Positions 46,944-55,018 of a stretch of DNA of 64,000 bases are shown one piece after another. How positions within the stretch are numbered: the stretch's first letter is position 1; each line of letters starts with the position of its first letter. The DNA comes from DASTPP01 sp035762175 (GTDB lineage Bacteria; Myxococcota_A; Polyangia; Polyangiales; Polyangiaceae), in the NCBI GenBank assembly GCA_035762175.1, contig DASTPP010000295.1:20403-84402 (forward strand), written 5' to 3'. The notes under the pieces are model-generated. The model saw only the letters and a list, made by a program, of their open reading frames with translations, had not been told where the DNA came from and ran no database searches. The position numbers were made by a program, and so were the translations under genes.

Positions 46944-47502
46944 TCCGCTACCTCCCGCTCCTCTCCCTCGAAACGCGCAGCGGAAACCATTCTACCGATC
47001 GGCCGCGCGATTACCACGCCAATTGCCAATGCGCGAATCGATCCGCGCCCGCCGGTTCTACCCAAGACGAATCTTTCACGATAGCGCCCGCGCCGCGCAC
47101 GCCCGTGCTGCAACCGCACGCCGCCACCGCACGCCGCCACCGCACGCGCGCCCGCACGCGCGCCCGCGCCCGCCCTGCCCCGCGCGCCGCGGCGCCCGCG
47201 CCCGCCCCGCCCGCCGCAGCGCCCGCACGCCGCCCCGCGCGCCATCCCGCCCGCGCCAGGCGAGTGCGCAATTGCGACCACGACGCAAGGCGCGCCCCGC
47301 GCCGCCGGGCGCGCCGCGCGCTATCCCGACTCGGCGCCCCGTCGGCGAACGCGCGGCAAGCGAGAGCGCCGCGCCGGGCCCGCGCGCCCGCCGGCGATAC
47401 CCCGCTCCGCCCGCGCGAAGGGCACCCGCCTCGAGCTCAGCGCGCGATCCAATCTGCGCTCATCCGACCAGCCCATTCCGGCCTCGCGGGCGCGGCCCGG
47501 CG

Positions 47503-47610
47503 GGCGCGGCTCTGGCGCGAGCGCGGCCCCGGCGGCGCGCGCCGCGGCGAAAAAAGGCCCGCCCCGGCGGGCGCGCGCCGCCGGGGCCGCGCTCGCGCCA
47601 GAGCCGCGCC
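47503..47610. repeat. Perfect 41-bp inverted repeat with 26-nt loop
   Basis: Left arm 47503-47543 begins GGCGCGGCTCTGGCGCGAGC, and right arm 47570-47610 is its exact complement. The loop contains six A. It ends 56 bp before the start of the small gene at 47667. There is no T-run after it. Confidence 0.95.
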
Positions 47611-47649
47611 GCGCCCCCCGCGGGCCTTCACCCCCGCCCGCAAAACGGA

Positions 47650-47655
47650 TACGCT
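47650..47655 (+). promoter_or_regulatory. -10-like box, leaderless-type promoter of STAS-like/kinase operon
   Basis: TACGCT lies 11 nt before the GTG at 47667 and 39 nt after the long hairpin. Confidence 0.35.
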
Positions 47656-47666
47656 GATCGGCCCCC

Positions 47667-47936
47667 GTGAGCGAATCGAACGACGAATCGTCGCCGAACC
47701 GCCTTTTCGCGGCGGTGGTGGAGGCCTGCGGCCTGTCGGCGATCATCGCTCCCGGCACGGTGCGCAGGGCCCTGCGCGACGTCGGCAGCACGCCGAGCGC
47801 GGCCGGCCCCGACACGTACCTGCGGGCGCTGCCGGCGCTCGAGGCGAGGCTGCGCGCCTTCCTCGAGCCGGGCGAGGTCGACGAGGCGGTCAGGCGCATT
47901 CAGGCGACCGTCGGTCGCCTGATCCGCGGCAGCTGA
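47667..47936 (+). CDS. Small hypothetical protein
   Basis: An 89-residue, mostly helical protein (LFAAVVEACGLSAII, ALPALEARLRAFLEPGEVDEAVRRIQATVGRLIRGS). It begins with GTG behind a TACGCT box and is followed after 48 nt by the first STAS-like gene, so it is probably the first cistron of that operon. No family recognised. Confidence 0.65.
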   Translation: MSESNDESSPNRLFAAVVEACGLSAIIAPGTVRRALRDVGSTPSAAGPDTYLRALPALEARLRAFLEPGEVDEAVRRIQATVGRLIRGS

Positions 47937-47984
47937 GCGGGGCGGCGGGGTCACGGAAGCGGCTGGACGACGGAGGCGAGGGCG

Positions 47985-48437
47985 ATGGCGGAGACGTTGG
48001 ACGTTGCGGAGCTGGTCAAGAAGAACGCGCTGAAGCCCGCGGGCACCACCGCCAACACCGAGTACTACGCGCTCGACGACGACATCCTGGTCGCGATCCC
48101 GTTCGAGGGCTCGAAAGACGACGGGGCCACGGCCCGCGGCAACCGCGACCACCAAACGAACTATTTTCGCGATCGCGGCCAGAAGGGCGGCATTATCATC
48201 TTCTTTGATCGCATGAAATCGCAAGACCGCGAGGCCCGCATGATCTACACCGACATGGACCGGGCGCTGACCGCCACCGCGCTCGTCGGCGGGTCCATGC
48301 TCGGGCGCGCCATGGCCTCGTTCCTGATGGGCATCGCCCGGCCGAAGGTGCCCATCAGGCTCTTTCCCACCTTCGAGGCGGCCCTCGAGTGGGTCCGCGA
48401 GATGAACCGCACGGCCGACCGGACCTTGGCACCCTGA
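47985..48437 (+). CDS. STAS/SpoIIAA-like domain protein, first paralogue
   Basis: A 150-residue single-domain protein. The pattern IIIFFDRM, DRALTATALVGGSMLGRAMASFLMG, PKVPIRLFPTFEAALEWV is like the STAS-like DUF7793 group, where a beta-alpha domain ends in an F-x-AL-WL helix. The second half is clearly paralogous to the next gene (ALVGG-GRA-AS, RLF-AALEWVREMN). These domains act in partner-switching type regulation or sensing; that role here is inference. It lies 12 nt before the second paralogue. Confidence 0.7.
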   Translation: MAETLDVAELVKKNALKPAGTTANTEYYALDDDILVAIPFEGSKDDGATARGNRDHQTNYFRDRGQKGGIIIFFDRMKSQDREARMIYTDMDRALTATALVGGSMLGRAMASFLMGIARPKVPIRLFPTFEAALEWVREMNRTADRTLAP

Positions 48438-48449
48438 GGGCCGAGCGCG

Positions 48450-48875
48450 ATGATCGTCCCCGACGTTTCCCGCTGGAAGAGCCTCGGCTCGACCGACAAC
48501 GCCGACATGTACGAGGTCGAGCCCGGGGTCCTGGCGGTGGTGCCGCACGAGCGCTGCGTCGACACCGCCGAGACCGCCCGGCAGAGCGTCGAGTTCCAGC
48601 ACCGCCACTGGGCGGCCGAGGGCCGCGGGGGGGGCGCGCTCATCTTCGTCGACCGCATCCGCGACCAGCACGCGGGCGCGCGGCAGGTCTACGGCTCGCT
48701 GCCCGACCCCGGGCGCGTCCGGGGCTTCGCCCTGGTCGGCGGCACCGTGTTCGGGCGCGCCGTCGCCTCGGTCTTCCTCGGCTTGAACCGGCCGGCGGCG
48801 CCGACCAAGATGTTCGGCGACCTCCACGCCGCGCTCGCGTGGCTGCGCGAGCTGAACCAGAAGGGCGGGGGCTGA
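48450..48875 (+). CDS. STAS/SpoIIAA-like domain protein, second paralogue
   Basis: A 141-residue protein paralogous to the upstream gene: ALIFVDRI, GFALVGGTVFGRAVASVFLG and TKMFGDLHAALAWLRELN align with the corresponding parts of its neighbour. The N-terminal parts diverge more, so the two may bind different partners. It ends 2 nt before the GTG of the hybrid kinase, indicating tight co-translation. Confidence 0.7.
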   Translation: MIVPDVSRWKSLGSTDNADMYEVEPGVLAVVPHERCVDTAETARQSVEFQHRHWAAEGRGGGALIFVDRIRDQHAGARQVYGSLPDPGRVRGFALVGGTVFGRAVASVFLGLNRPAAPTKMFGDLHAALAWLRELNQKGGG

Positions 48876-48877
48876 CC

Positions 48878-51202
48878 GTGTCGACCGACCCGACCGGCCT
48901 CGAGGGCGACCCCGTCCTGTCGGCGCTCATGCGCCTGGCGCAGGCCGACTTCTCGGTCCGGGTCCCGCGCACCTTCCGCGGCGACCGCGACGACACGCTC
49001 GCCTACCTGCTCAACCTGATGGCCGAAGAGTTGAGCCGGCTCGTCGACGCGCTGACCGAGCACCGCGCCCAGCTCGAGGCGGCGGTCGAAGAGTTCGCCG
49101 AGACGCTCCTGCGCCACGCCGCCGGCGACTTCTCCGCCCGCGCCAAGCGCCTCGACGACGGCAGCCCCCTCGACGTGCTCGCCTTCGTCATCAACAACAG
49201 CGGCGGCGAGGTCGGCCGCCTCTTCGAAGAGCGCAACCGCGCCTACGAAGACCTGCGCCAGGCCCGCGAGACCGAGGCGACCAACCGGGCGAAGTCGCAG
49301 TTCCTCGCCAACGTCAGCCACGAGCTGCGCACCCCGCTGACGCTCATCCTGGGCCCGCTGCGGGCCGCCCTGCAGCGCCCGGCCGACCTGCCCGAGCCCC
49401 TGCGCGACGACCTCGCGATCGCGCTGCGCAACGCCTCGCGCCTCGCCCTGATGGTCAACGACCTGCTCGACTTCACCAAGGTCGAGGCCGGCAAGCTCGA
49501 GGTGCGCTGGCAGATGGTCGACCTCGGCGGCATCGTGCGCGACGTCGTGCGCGACGTCGGGCCGCTCGCCCGCGCGCGCCGCATCGCCCTCTCCTGCCGC
49601 GTCGACGGGGCCCTGCCCGACGCCGCCGTCTCCGACCGGCGCATGGTCGAAAAGATCGTCATGAACCTCGTCGGCAACGCGCTCAAGTTCACCCGCGCCG
49701 GCGGCCGCGTCGACGTCTCGCTCGCCGCCGAGGGCGGCCGCGTCGCCCTGCGCGTCGCCGACACCGGCATCGGCATCGCCCGCGAGCACGTCGAGCGCGT
49801 GTTCGAGCGCTTCCAGCAGGTCGACTCGTCCTACACCCGCCAGTTCGAGGGCACCGGCCTCGGCCTCGCGCTCGTCAAAGAGTTCGCCGTCGCCCTGGGC
49901 GGCGAGGTCTCCGTCGAGAGCGAGGTCGACGCCGGCAGCACCTTCACCGTGCGGCTGCCCCTGCGCGTCGACCGCGACCAGGTCCTACCCGGCGACCTCG
50001 CCGCCCTCGCCGCGAGCGACGTCCGCCAGCTCGGCGTCGACGCCCTCCCCCCCGCCCCCGAGCTCGAGCCGCCCCAGGCCCACCCCCCGCCCCCGGGCCC
50101 CGGCCCCGCCTCCGGCCCCGCCGTCGGTCCTGTCTCCGGCCCCGCCGTCGGTCCGGCCTCCGGCCCCCGCTCGGCCGGGGCCCCCGCCCCGACCGCCGCC
50201 CCCGCCCTGCCCGCCAGGCCCCGCCCCTACGTGCTGCTCGCCGAAGACAACGCCGACATGCGCCGCTACGTCGCCTCCGTCCTCGGGCGCGAGTTCGAGG
50301 TGCGCGCCGTGGCCGACGGCCAGTACGCCATCGAGGCGATCGCCGAGCGCGTGCCCGACGTCGTGGTCAGCGACGTCATGATGCCCCGGCTGAGCGGCTT
50401 CGACGTCGTGCGCCACGTCAAGGGCGACCCCAGGCTCGCGAACGTCCCGGTCCTCTTGCTGACCGCGCGCGCCGGCTCGGGCGAGGTCACCGAGGGGCTC
50501 GACGCGGGCGCCGACGACTACCTGCCCAAGCCCTTCTCGCCGCACGAGCTGGTCGCCCGCGTCCGCGCCGCCGCCCGCCTGCACGCGACCGGCAAGCAGC
50601 TCGCCCTCACCCTCGACGAGCTGCAGATCACCAAGCGCCAGCTCGCCCGCGTCGACAAGGCGAGCTACGCCGCGCGGCTGCTCGGCCACGTCGGCCGGCG
50701 CCTGCGCGACGAGCTCGCGTCCGGGGCGGCGCCCGAGCGCGTCGCCCAGACGGCCGCCGAGCTGACCGAGCTCGAGCGCCTCATCGAGCCGCCGCCCCGG
50801 CACAGGTTCGACCTCCTCGAGGCGCTCGGCGCCGCCTTCGCCCCGCGCCAGGTGCGCGCCGAGGCCGCGATCGATCTCGCGCTCGACGGCGAGCGCGACC
50901 GCTTCGTCGGGGCGCTCGGGCTGCTGCTCGGGCGGCTCGAAGGCTGCGGCGCCGGCCCCGTCGCGCTGCGCGTGCGCTCCGACGACGACCGCACCGAGAT
51001 CGTCGCCTCCATCGGCGGCGTCGGCTCGCCCGACGAGGCCCCCGGGCGCTTCTCGCCTTCGCTGCTCGACGAGGCCTCGCTCGATCTCGACGCCCTGCGC
51101 GCCGCCACCGCCCACGTCTGCCTGCTCAACCACGGCGTCGACGCCGAGCTCGAGGCCGACGCGGGCGGGTGCCGGCTGCGGCTACGGCTTCTTTTCGTCT
51201 GA
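48878..51202 (+). CDS. Soluble hybrid histidine kinase with HAMP-like N-terminus and receiver
   Basis: The 774-residue protein has two HAMP-like segments in tandem (about 14-60 and 76-120, both with a DFSxR turn), no membrane segment, HisKA with His148 (SHELRTPLTLI), HATPase with Asn263/Asn267 (NLVGNALKFT), Asp295 DTGIGI and GTGLGLALVKE (325-335), a Pro-rich linker with a GPAVGP repeat (400-445), a receiver with Glu456-Asp457, acceptor Asp499 (SDVMMP), Thr529 and Lys551, then a 200-residue C-terminal segment that looks like a second, degenerate HisKA/HATPase-like dimer pair without the catalytic boxes. GTG start. It shares an operon with two STAS-like proteins, its probable regulators or targets. 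Confidence 0.92.
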   Translation: MSTDPTGLEGDPVLSALMRLAQADFSVRVPRTFRGDRDDTLAYLLNLMAEELSRLVDALTEHRAQLEAAVEEFAETLLRHAAGDFSARAKRLDDGSPLDVLAFVINNSGGEVGRLFEERNRAYEDLRQARETEATNRAKSQFLANVSHELRTPLTLILGPLRAALQRPADLPEPLRDDLAIALRNASRLALMVNDLLDFTKVEAGKLEVRWQMVDLGGIVRDVVRDVGPLARARRIALSCRVDGALPDAAVSDRRMVEKIVMNLVGNALKFTRAGGRVDVSLAAEGGRVALRVADTGIGIAREHVERVFERFQQVDSSYTRQFEGTGLGLALVKEFAVALGGEVSVESEVDAGSTFTVRLPLRVDRDQVLPGDLAALAASDVRQLGVDALPPAPELEPPQAHPPPPGPGPASGPAVGPVSGPAVGPASGPRSAGAPAPTAAPALPARPRPYVLLAEDNADMRRYVASVLGREFEVRAVADGQYAIEAIAERVPDVVVSDVMMPRLSGFDVVRHVKGDPRLANVPVLLLTARAGSGEVTEGLDAGADDYLPKPFSPHELVARVRAAARLHATGKQLALTLDELQITKRQLARVDKASYAARLLGHVGRRLRDELASGAAPERVAQTAAELTELERLIEPPPRHRFDLLEALGAAFAPRQVRAEAAIDLALDGERDRFVGALGLLLGRLEGCGAGPVALRVRSDDDRTEIVASIGGVGSPDEAPGRFSPSLLDEASLDLDALRAATAHVCLLNHGVDAELEADAGGCRLRLRLLFV

Positions 51203-52504
51203 ACCCGGCCCCCGGCGGCCGGCGCGCCCCGCACGCCGCGTCGGCCCCCGGCAGCCATCGGCCCCCGTGCGCCGCGCCGCCCCCCGGCAGCCATCGGCCC
51301 CCGCGCGCCGCGCCGCCCCCCGGCAGCCGTCGGCCCCCGCGCGCCGCGACTGCCCCCGCCGGCGGACCAGCCAGAGCGTGACGAGCGCCGCGAAGGGCCC
51401 CGCCCCCCCGCGCGCGGGCGTCGCGAGGGCGCACCCGTCGCCGTCGCCGCCCCAGCCCCCCGACGCCCCGGGCGGCGGCGGGCCCCCGGTGCCCGGTAGA
51501 CCCATCGGGTCGCAGGGCCGAAAGCACGCGCAAGCGGCGCCGGACGTGCGCACGCAGCGCCCGCCCCCGCCGCACTCGGCGTCGGCCCGGCACGCGGCCC
51601 CGAGCGCCCCGACGCCGGCGCCCGCCAGCGTGCAGCGGCTCGCCCCCGAGAAGTCCGACGCGCAGCGCAGATCGGCCGGACACTCGGCGTGGCCGGCGCA
51701 CGCCGCCGAGCAGAGATCGCCCGGCGCGATCGAGGGCTCGGGCGCCGGGGGCGCGGCGACGATGGCGCCGAGGCGCGCGAGCAGCCAGTCGAGGTGCGCG
51801 TCGACGCGCACGTTGAACGCCCGCTCTCGGCAGGCCGGGTCGCCGCTCGCGGTCACGCCCGCCACGACCTCGCCCGCGGCCGAGGCGAGCAGCACCGGGC
51901 CCCCGCTGTCGCCCGAGCAAGACATCGAGGGGGCGGCGGCCGCCTCGAACGCCGTCGCCGTCACCGCGCTCACCACCGTGCCGCCCGTCCGCTTGACCCC
52001 CTCGGGCTCGGCCTCGTCGCGCGTGACGCCGTAGCCGACGACGCGCGCGGCCGCGCCCGGCGCGGGGGCGAAGCCCGCGGGGGGCAGCGCCGCCGGGGCC
52101 ACGGGGGCGTCGCGCGCGAGCTCGAAAAGGGCCAGATCGTGCTCGTGCGTCGCGGGGTCGTAGGCCGGGTGCGCCTCGGCCCCCCGGACGGCGACGCCCT
52201 CGCCCTCGACGCTGGGGCCGAAGACGATCTCGTACGCCCCCTCGGGCCCGAACGCGTCGAGGCAGTGCGCGGCCGCGAGCACCGCCCGGGGCGCGACGAG
52301 GGTGCCGCTGCAGAGCAGCGTCGGCGAGGCCCCCTCGCACTCGACCCGGCGCGCCACGATCGCGACGACGGCCGGATCGCCCGCCGTGCTCGCGCCCCCG
52401 ACGATCGCCGAGCGCGCCGCCGCCGCGTCGCCCGCGGGGCCGCCGCCTTCGGGTCGAGCGCAAGAGCAGGCCGCGATCGCCAGCGCGAGCGCGGCGCGCC
52501 TCAA
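51182..52504 (-). CDS. Trypsin-like serine protease (S1) lipoprotein with sorting-type tail
   Basis: The 440-residue exported protease has a short signal (RRAALALAIAACSC), activation-type IVGG at 34-37, and the triad His80 (AAAHC), Asp123 (HDLALFEL) and Ser200 (GDSGGP). After the protease domain (to about 250) come a Cys-rich module (258-345, CSAACAGHAECP, CASDFSGASRC) and a MYXO-CTERM-like end (GDGDGCALATP, hydrophobic LVTLWLV, RRR). The tail continues with a 12-residue repeat (RRAGADGCRGAA, three copies) past the Arg cluster, which is unusual. The TTG start overlaps the previous stop (TTGA). The last 21 nt overlap the convergent hybrid kinase gene. Confidence 0.85.
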   Translation of the reverse strand: MRRAALALAIAACSCARPEGGGPAGDAAAARSAIVGGASTAGDPAVVAIVARRVECEGASPTLLCSGTLVAPRAVLAAAHCLDAFGPEGAYEIVFGPSVEGEGVAVRGAEAHPAYDPATHEHDLALFELARDAPVAPAALPPAGFAPAPGAAARVVGYGVTRDEAEPEGVKRTGGTVVSAVTATAFEAAAAPSMSCSGDSGGPVLLASAAGEVVAGVTASGDPACRERAFNVRVDAHLDWLLARLGAIVAAPPAPEPSIAPGDLCSAACAGHAECPADLRCASDFSGASRCTLAGAGVGALGAACRADAECGGGGRCVRTSGAACACFRPCDPMGLPGTGGPPPPGASGGWGGDGDGCALATPARGGAGPFAALVTLWLVRRRGQSRRAGADGCRGAARRAGADGCRGAARRTGADGCRGPTRRAGRAGRRGPGSDEKKP

Positions 52505-53067
52505 CGCGGCGCCCCGTCGGGCCCGAAGCCGCCCTCGGGCACCTTGCCGCCGGACGCCAGGATCTGCTCGGTATAGCGCCCGATCTCGGCCCGCATCTTC
52601 TCGGTCTGCTTGCGCAGCCGCCCGAGCAGCACCCGCCGCTCGGCCGCCTCGGCCGCCTTGCCCTCGGCCTCGAGCGCCCCGATCTCGGCCTCGACGCGCG
52701 CCGCGCGCGCCTCGACGACGCGCAAGATCTGCTGGGTCTTGCCCATCTTCCATTCGGGCGTCTGCGGCAGCTCGGGCTCGATCGCGGGGTTCTCGGCGTC
52801 GCGATCGATCTGGTCGGGCGGCGGCATCGAGCGCTCGGGCGCCGCGGCCTCGGCCGCTTCGGGCCCTCGCAGGGCCTTTTCTGGCGCCGGCGCGGGCCCC
52901 AAGGCGGCCCGAGCCGCCTCGGGGGCCGGCCCCGGCGGGGCCTCGGCGGCGGGCGCAGGGCGCGCCCCGGAGGGCGCGGGGCCCCCTCGCAGGGCGAGCA
53001 GGGCGAGGGCAAGCACCACGCCCGCAGCCGGGATCGCGAGGCGGCGGAGGCTCGTTCGTTCGGTCAT
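52501..53067 (-). CDS. Membrane-anchored coiled-coil protein
   Basis: The 188-residue protein has one N-terminal membrane segment (RLAIPAAGVVLALALLAL, about 9-26), an Ala/Pro-rich extracytoplasmic linker (30-100) and a charged helical region (about 110-170: VVEARAARVEAEIGALEAEGKAAEA) likely to form a coiled coil. No family recognised. It is translationally coupled to the protease that follows (TTGA overlap), so it may tether or regulate it. Confidence 0.75.
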   Translation of the reverse strand: MTERTSLRRLAIPAAGVVLALALLALRGGPAPSGARPAPAAEAPPGPAPEAARAALGPAPAPEKALRGPEAAEAAAPERSMPPPDQIDRDAENPAIEPELPQTPEWKMGKTQQILRVVEARAARVEAEIGALEAEGKAAEAAERRVLLGRLRKQTEKMRAEIGRYTEQILASGGKVPEGGFGPDGAPR

Positions 53068-53116
53068 GCGGGCGGCGCGAAGGGCGGCCCAATCGCGCTC
53101 GGGCGCGGAGGGCGGT

Positions 53117-54061
53117 TCAGTAGCAGTTGGGGGCGAAGAGCTCGTCGTCGCTCGCGCTGACGAACTGGTCGTCGCAGTAGCCGCTCGCCAGCACGTGGCC
53201 GTTGCGGACGCAGCCGTCGTGGTTCGTGGCGTCGAGCGTGTACTGCGTGTCGCCGCCGCAGCCGCCGCCGCAGCGCCCGAAGCAGTTGCCGACGACGGAG
53301 GGGCGGCTCCAGTGGTCGGGCTCGCCGCAGGTCCAGCCGCCGCCGTTCCAGTAGAACTCGTCGCCGCTGCAGGTGAAGTGGTTGCCGAGCTGCGCGATCT
53401 GCTGGTTGCGGGTGTTGTCGAAGCCGCCCTGGTTGCAGTCGTGCTTGGCGTAGCTGAACCAGTTCCAGCTCGAGCACGAGCCGGTGAAGCTGCCGCCGCA
53501 CTTGGCGTAGCTACAGAGCATCGTGTAGCCGCGGCCCTCGTCGCCGTAGATGAGGCGGCCGAGCGGCACCGTGGTCGGGTTCTCGGACCAGACGCCGACG
53601 GCGCGGCGCAGCACGACGAAGGCCTCGGGCGCGTCGGCCGGCCCCCGGGCGTTCAGCGCGCGGTAGAGGGCCTCGACGAGGGCGCGGTCGGCCTCGTCGT
53701 AGAGCACGTCTTCGCCGGCCGCCGACCCGAAGCCGTCGAACGACGAGGTGCGGTTCTCGAAGTCGACCGTCGCGTCGAGCGTGGTCGAGCGCACCTTGAC
53801 CGTGAGCTCGTAGACGCGGCCCTCGCGCGCCACGCTGGCGAAGCGGAGCGTCTCGCCGCCGAGCGTGAAGGTGCCGCGCACGCCCCCCTCGACCGAGAGG
53901 TCGAGGGTGCCGGCCGGCGCGCGCTCGGCCGCCACGAATTCGTCTTCGGACGGGACGCTCAACTCTTCTTCGCCCCCGGGCCCCCCCCCCTCCTGGGCGC
54001 AGGCCCCCGCCGCCGCAACGAGTGAAGTCAACGCCGCGAAGAGCATGACGCGAGACGACAT
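53117..54061 (-). CDS. Cys-rich lipoprotein
   Basis: A 314-residue lipoprotein: signal MSSRVMLFAALTSLVAAAGAC with lipobox AGAC. Residues 40-190 are a beta-rich domain, and the C-terminal 120 residues are Cys/Trp/Asn/Gly-rich (CSYAKCGGSFTGSCSSW, GNCFGRCGGGCGG), probably a disulfide-stabilised surface domain. ATG 54061 has GGAGG at about 8 nt upstream (CCGGAGGTCGTCCATG), which fixes the start although the frame is open for another 65 codons. No family recognised. Confidence 0.78.
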   Translation of the reverse strand: MSSRVMLFAALTSLVAAAGACAQEGGGPGGEEELSVPSEDEFVAAERAPAGTLDLSVEGGVRGTFTLGGETLRFASVAREGRVYELTVKVRSTTLDATVDFENRTSSFDGFGSAAGEDVLYDEADRALVEALYRALNARGPADAPEAFVVLRRAVGVWSENPTTVPLGRLIYGDEGRGYTMLCSYAKCGGSFTGSCSSWNWFSYAKHDCNQGGFDNTRNQQIAQLGNHFTCSGDEFYWNGGGWTCGEPDHWSRPSVVGNCFGRCGGGCGGDTQYTLDATNHDGCVRNGHVLASGYCDDQFVSASDDELFAPNCY

Positions 54062-54215
54062 GGACGACCTCCGGAGATGCAGGCGAGGCCCGAGCGCCCC
54101 CCTTCGCATCAAACCACGCACGAAATCGCAAGCCCCGTGCCACGGCCCGAACGACCTCTGGCGCGAATCGGGCGGCGCGCCCTCGTTCAGAAACAATACC
54201 CTCGAAGCCAAACGA

Positions 54216-54232
54216 TCTGAACCGAGTTCAGA
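54216..54232. promoter_or_regulatory. Perfect 17-bp palindrome, candidate operator
   Basis: TCTGAAC-CGA-GTTCAGA has 7-bp arms, and a third half-site GTTCAGA lies at 54185-54191. It is 155 bp upstream of the Cys-rich lipoprotein start, in AT-rich DNA. Confidence 0.45.
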
Positions 54233-54309
54233 GAAAAAACCGGCAATCGAGGCCACCTACATCGTAAGCATTTCAACCCATGATGCAGACACCTTGACGC
54301 TTACGCCCG

Positions 54310-54830
54310 AACCTTGACGAAGGTTCCGCCCAGCCTGTAGCCCGCCCCGGACGAACCTTGAAAAAGGTACCTCCCTGGGGGTAAAGGCCCTCGCCGAACC
54401 TTTGTAAGGTTCCCTCCGGCTCGTCGGGCCCCCAACCAAACCTTCGTTAAGGTTCTCTTGGCGCGCCGGAGGGCCCGCCGAACCTCCCAAAGGTTGTCCC
54501 AAGCCCGCATGCGTACCTCGCGGAACCTTCGAAAGGTTGCCTCGAGCCCGCATGCACACCTCAGACAACCTTCGAAAGGTTGTCCCAAGCCCGCATGCAC
54601 ACCTCAGACAACCTTCCAATCGTTGCCTCGAGCTCGCAGGCACACCTCAGACAACCTTCCAATCGTTGCCTCGAGCTCGCATGCGTACCTCGCGGAACCT
54701 TCGAAAGGTTGCCTCGAGCCCGCATGCGCACCTCAGACAACCTTCGAAAGGTTGCTTTGGGCCGCTCGAAAGGCTGTGCCGACCTTCCGAAGGTTGCTTT
54801 TGGCCTGGCAGGGGCCTCGAACGATCTACG
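54310..54830. repeat. 43-bp tandem repeat array, about twelve units
   Basis: The AACC of AACCTTCGAAAGGTT recurs at 54310, 54354, 54397, 54439, 54481, 54524, 54567, 54610, 54653, 54696, 54739 and 54782, a period of 43 bp (42-44). Units are diverged at the left edge and nearly identical in the middle. Each has a perfect AACCTT/AAGGTT hairpin (3-nt loop) in most copies, then GCCTCGAGCCCGCATGCRYACCTC. Two copies carry AACCTTCCAATCGTT instead. Confidence 0.95.
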
Positions 54831-55005
54831 GAAGGTTCTTCCGGCCCCGCTTCGGGGCCTGGCGAACCCTCTGCCCCGCCTCGGGGCGCGGGCGTGCCTT
54901 TCGAAGGCCGCCCCGGGGGCAGGGCGGGCCCGGCCGGCGCCGCCATCTATCAGGCCGCGCGATAGGCGCTCCGATCGTGCGAATGGCCGAGCGCGGGCAG
55001 AAGGC

Positions 55006-55011
55006 TAGGCT
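55006..55011 (+). promoter_or_regulatory. -10-like box, leaderless-type promoter of Nudix gene
   Basis: TAGGCT, preceded by AAGGC, lies 7 nt before the ATG at 55019. Confidence 0.4.
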
Positions 55012-55018
55012 CGCGCCC

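Larger units (their letters stand above)
46944..47666. other. Gene-free region (723 bp) with strand-biased C-rich tract and long hairpin
   Basis: The first 150 bp are relatively AT-rich (promoter of the leftward lipoprotein). About 47090-47260 is a C-rich, nearly G-poor strand composed of GCACGCCGCCACC-like short repeats. A perfect 41-bp inverted repeat lies at 47503-47610. No coding frame is convincing. Confidence 0.6.
54062..55018. other. Gene-free region with operator-like palindrome and 43-bp array
   Basis: The first 250 bp form an AT-richer promoter region for the leftward lipoprotein with TCTGAAC/GTTCAGA sites. About 54310-54830 is a 43-bp tandem array. The frames that stay open through the array on both strands are a by-product of the repeat, whose period is not a multiple of three. 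Confidence 0.75.

Noticed and set aside
45816..47084. 422-codon rightward frame
   Set aside because: It lies antisense to a lipoprotein with a clear signal and ribosome binding site, and its product is Arg/Pro/Ala-rich without folds.
47503..47610. Rho-independent terminator
   Set aside because: No T-run follows the right arm, and the arms are far longer than usual terminators.
54310..54830. CRISPR array
   Set aside because: The 43-bp units are contiguous and vary only by substitutions. There are no unique spacers and no cas genes.
54458..55018. N-terminal extension of the Nudix gene through the repeat array
   Set aside because: The 43-bp repeat keeps several frames open by chance. The product there is low-complexity, and the Nudix domain starts at ATG 55019 behind a -10 box.
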